A stretch of 64,000 nt of DNA from Iris pallida. Lineage: Eukaryota; Streptophyta; Magnoliopsida; Asparagales; Iridaceae. Of this stretch, positions 61,116-64,000 are shown in pieces. Numbering within the stretch: the stretch's first letter is position 1; every line of letters begins with the position of its first letter. Position numbers and translations under genes: made by a program. The notes beneath the pieces are model-generated. The model worked only from the letters and a program-made list of their open reading frames with translations, was not told the origin of the DNA and searched no databases. The stretch is taken from contig JANAVB010004156.1 of the NCBI GenBank assembly GCA_029216955.1, positions 1 through 64,000 of the forward strand, read 5' to 3'.

Positions 61116-61989
61116 AACACAATCATTATTTACAGTTTCAATCCAAAAGTTTGTTATAGTTAGTTATAATCAACTAGGGAATTATCACCCATGCCAACTA
61201 ATTTAAATCCTTTCTCCAAATAAAATAATCATAGAAATATTAATGAGAATTTACTTAATCAACTTAAATTAGGAAAAACTTTAAAATTCCTTAAAATTGA
61301 AAGGCTGGGTTACAAATCTACCCCCCTAGAAAACTTTTGTCCTCAAATTTTAAGGAGTACGACACGATACAAAAATAACACAAAGTTCGAAATTGATTAG
61401 GCACGAGTGTGAATACGCTTAACGACTAGGTACAACGATCGTAACAATTTGAAATAATTTAGCATGACAAAAAATAGATAAAATGGCACGATTGAAAAAT
61501 GACCGAAATAAGTCGGGCACGGAATGAAATGAATTTTATTTAAGACTAGGTATGATATCCACATACGAGGCGTTGAAATAACACATTTTAATAATGATCA
61601 AGAATCAAACAGGCACGAGGTGGGATAAAGTTTTAATTATGATTTAGAAGAGTAAAACCATGAAGGCACGATCTTCTAAGCACGATCAAAATCGAAAGTT
61701 TAGCACGATTAAAAATAGAGTAAAATAGAAAAATCACAATTCGATAGGCATGATCAAAGTTTAGACAAAACACGATCAAGATTTAAGTATGATTAAAATC
61801 TAGTAGAACGAAATCAAATCTAGCAATGTATATTACTGAAAAAAATTATTTGATTCAACGATAAAATGCAAAAGGAAGGAAACTGTAAAGATTGACTGAG
61901 AAAACGTATAGAAACTACCTAGGAGGTATTAGTATCAGATCAAGGTGAATGTGCAAGGATTTGTGATTCACGAGAAATCAATAATCATT

Positions 61990-62400
61990 AAAATTGGACA
62001 AAGTCTCTATGGTATCCGAAAACATGTATCTATCTGCAGTCACTTCACTTAAAATCCATGCCCCGCCAGTGTATCCTGGCTGCAGTGAACCTTTTGGCTC
62101 CATGACTCAAATAATGATATGTTAACAAATATTCTATCAACTTTATCCTTTCAAACAATTATTAGCGAAATAATTCAAGAGGTCAAAATATGAAGAGTTT
62201 AGGACAAAGTCTTAATAATACCTAAAAACCTATGAATGTCTGAAATCCTTTCAACTTAGTGTTCATGCCTCGCCAGTGCGCTGCTGGCTGCAGTGAACCC
62301 TCAGTCTCCATAATCCAGATAATGGCTACAACGCGCAACTGCCATGCCCTAGTAGGTCATCGAATAGTCTCTCAACCTTATACATAGAAATTGCAAAGGG
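61990..62400 (+). repeat. Tandem duplication, two units of about 206 bases
   Basis: CATGCCCCGCCAGTG at 62058 and CATGCCTCGCCAGTG at 62266 are each followed by TGGCTGCAGTGAACC. Each is preceded by GACAAAGTCT (61998 and 62203). Confidence 0.75.
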
Positions 62401-63792
62401 TTTCAAAGAATTTAAAATGAGTTCCAACAGTCCAAGTCACGACAAAAGGTGATGTTATCTGCCTTTTAGAAATCAAGGGGTTTTCTTAGGTACTAAGAAG
62501 CAACAAAGGATCCAACAATGAGTAGTGGGTATTAAAAGGGACAAACAAGGAGATTTTAAATTTGAACAGGGAATGAAGTTTCGAATAGTAACCGATTTCA
62601 AATAAAATCTGGAATGGTAACAAAATTTCGTACATGGGACATAATCCCATATAGGTAAGGAAATCTTAAAGGTGACACAAAAGCAACGTACCATATAGAA
62701 AACAAGTCTTGTAATAAGGACAAGAAACCTTGTACAGGAATAAAGTATAACAGAATCTCGAACAATACCTTAAAAAGAAATTTCAATAGGAAACAAATCT
62801 CAATAGAAATCAACCATCAACAAATCCGCGAATAAGAAGCAAATTTTGAATAGAATCTTGAATAGGAAGCAAGTTATGAAGAGCGAATGGAGGAGTATCA
62901 ACAACAATTAGGAAATAAGGTTTCGGATCGTGAATACAAAATAAGCAAAACCTCAAATAAGATTGAAACAAGGTCGAGTAGAGCAATCCTAAATAAAAAA
63001 ATCATGAATAGAATAAAACCTCAATAGAGAACCAATCAAGGTCTCAAAACAAAATCTTCAAACAATGTATCAAATAGGGACTGAATCTTGATCAAGCATC
63101 ACATAGAAATGAGGTTCAAACAATTTTTGATTGGGAACAAGGTTTCAAAATAAGATTTGGAGTAGGATAAAACCTGGAGTAGCACAAGTTCGAATAACAA
63201 CATAATATCAATAAGCGAATAGAAAAAAGTATTCATGAAATGAGCAAAATCTTGTAGAGGAGACAAGGTTAAAACAAAGTAGGGGCAACCAACTTTGAAT
63301 AGAAAATCAAGGTCATGAATGAAAACAAGTCTCATATAGAGAATGAGTCACAATCCCAAAATAGAAAACAAAATCTTCAAAACCTTCAAAGGAATCCTCA
63401 ACGATGTCCTAAATAGGATAAAGCTTAAACAAGGTTTCGAATGAGGAACATGGTTTTGAAATGAAATCTCGAATAGGAACTAAATCTCAATTAATAGAAG
63501 TTTAATGAGGAAACAAAATTGTCAAATATGAGCCAACACTAGGAAACAAAGTCATGAATGATGAATATGCAAACAATATCGAATAGTGGATTTCAAACAA
63601 TTATCGAATTGTGGATCTGAAACAAGTTTACGGAATAGAAAACAATATCACGAAATAAGTTTCGAATATCAACCAAGGTTTCAAAATAAAAACAAGAAGT
63701 TTCAAGAAATGATCTAGGTGCTAAGAGAATTTAAGAAAAAAATGGATTATGAATCACGATCCATGGTTTTCTTCAACCATGCAAAAGAGTCT

Positions 63793-64000
63793 TCAGTATT
63801 CCTTCAGAACTGGAATCACTTCAACTTCTCCAACTATCCGACGTAGGGTGGTCCTTGCGGTAGTCCTGGTGCTCCTCGATCGTCCTTGGGCAATGTAATC
63901 AGCAGCTTCAGGCAATATTTGACTTGATGGGCAGGGGACCAGTAGAACAAGCATAGCCTCCGTCTCTTGTGGCACTCGTCGGTGGTGTCCCGACGAGACA
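63793..64000 (-). pseudogene. Possible start of a gag-like ORF of E2, cut by window edge
   Basis: On the minus strand the last 160 bases have two overlapping open frames. One has a basic start (SRRD, KRRR), as Del-type gag proteins often have. The other gives a 60-residue ORF ending VEVIPVLKEY. It lies about where gag should begin if the 5' LTR of E2 is just right of the window. No domain is recognisable. Confidence 0.25.

Larger units (their letters stand above)
56195..61314 (-). repeat. LTR of element E2 (5.1 kb, minus strand), the 3' LTR
   Basis: On the minus strand it starts TGTAACCCAGCC at 61314 and ends GGGTCGTGACA at 56195. Just outside the start (61318-61345, minus strand) lies TTGAGGACAAAAGTTTTC then TAGGGGGGTAG, a polypurine region of Del type. 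This identifies it as the 3' LTR of a minus-strand element. It contains three TA tracts, a C-rich block and a leader-like CCCTAACCCTAA-ATGGCGGCC region (59160-59125). ORFs such as 58091-58540 have no recognisable domain. No gene is supported. Confidence 0.7.
61315..64000 (-). mobile_element. Interior of element E2, degenerate, runs off the right edge
   Basis: AT-rich sequence. 61480-61800 repeats GGCACGA/GCACGAT words irregularly; 62820-63700 repeats GAATAGGAA and CTCAAATAG-like words. No RT, integrase or gag core is visible, so E2 may also be a LARD-like, non-autonomous element. ORFs at 62473-62813 and 63099-63335 are T-rich minus-strand translations without domains. Confidence 0.5.

Overview
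The window looks like nuclear heterochromatin of a flowering plant with a large, repeat-rich genome. Essentially everything recognisable is transposable-element sequence. I see no convincing cellular gene, tRNA, rRNA or CRISPR array. The plant assignment rests on Tat-type Ty3/gypsy elements (two RNase H domains, tRNA-type primer site overlapping the gag start), long LTRs of Del/chromovirus style, an antisense plant-mobile-domain (PMD) gene, GT-AG introns and many (TA)n microsatellites.

Layout. 1-10770: element A, a Tat-type element on the minus strand whose far LTR lies left of the window. It keeps gag, protease and two G-patch blocks, but RT, RNase H and integrase are deleted. On its antisense (+) strand it carries a broken PMD-type gene. 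10771-16671: an LTR fragment of another element, a minisatellite, a MITE-like foldback and TA repeats. 16672-41990: element C, an old plus-strand Tat-type element with a 4/5-matching target duplication. It is interrupted at 20287-32614 by the younger element B, whose target duplication GGCAT is perfect and whose removal reconnects the gag frame of C. 41991-44106: fragments of further LTRs. 44107-54926: element D, a LARD-like element (LTRs of 3.9 and 3.7 kb, non-coding 3.2 kb interior, perfect TAGAC duplication) inserted into a minus-strand LTR fragment E1. 56195-64000: element E2, minus strand, with a 5.1 kb LTR that contains a very C-rich block, and a degenerate interior running off the right edge.

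The most interesting system is in the Tat-type elements. Between pol and the 3' LTR, both B and C carry three small genes on the opposite strand (called alpha, beta and gamma here). Each has a TATA-like box upstream of its ATG, and beta has a phase-1 intron at the same place in both elements. In addition, each family has its own short CG-containing motif (TTTACGC in A and B; TTGCGCC/GGCGCAA in C). It recurs in the same four places: LTR U3, the head of gag, the intron of antisense beta, and just before the polypurine tract. The word differs between families while the places are the same. This suggests a DNA or RNA recognition code that has changed together with its element.

Coordinates of LTR ends, target duplications and introns were read base by base. 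Domain calls are by recognition of protein motifs. No database search was possible.
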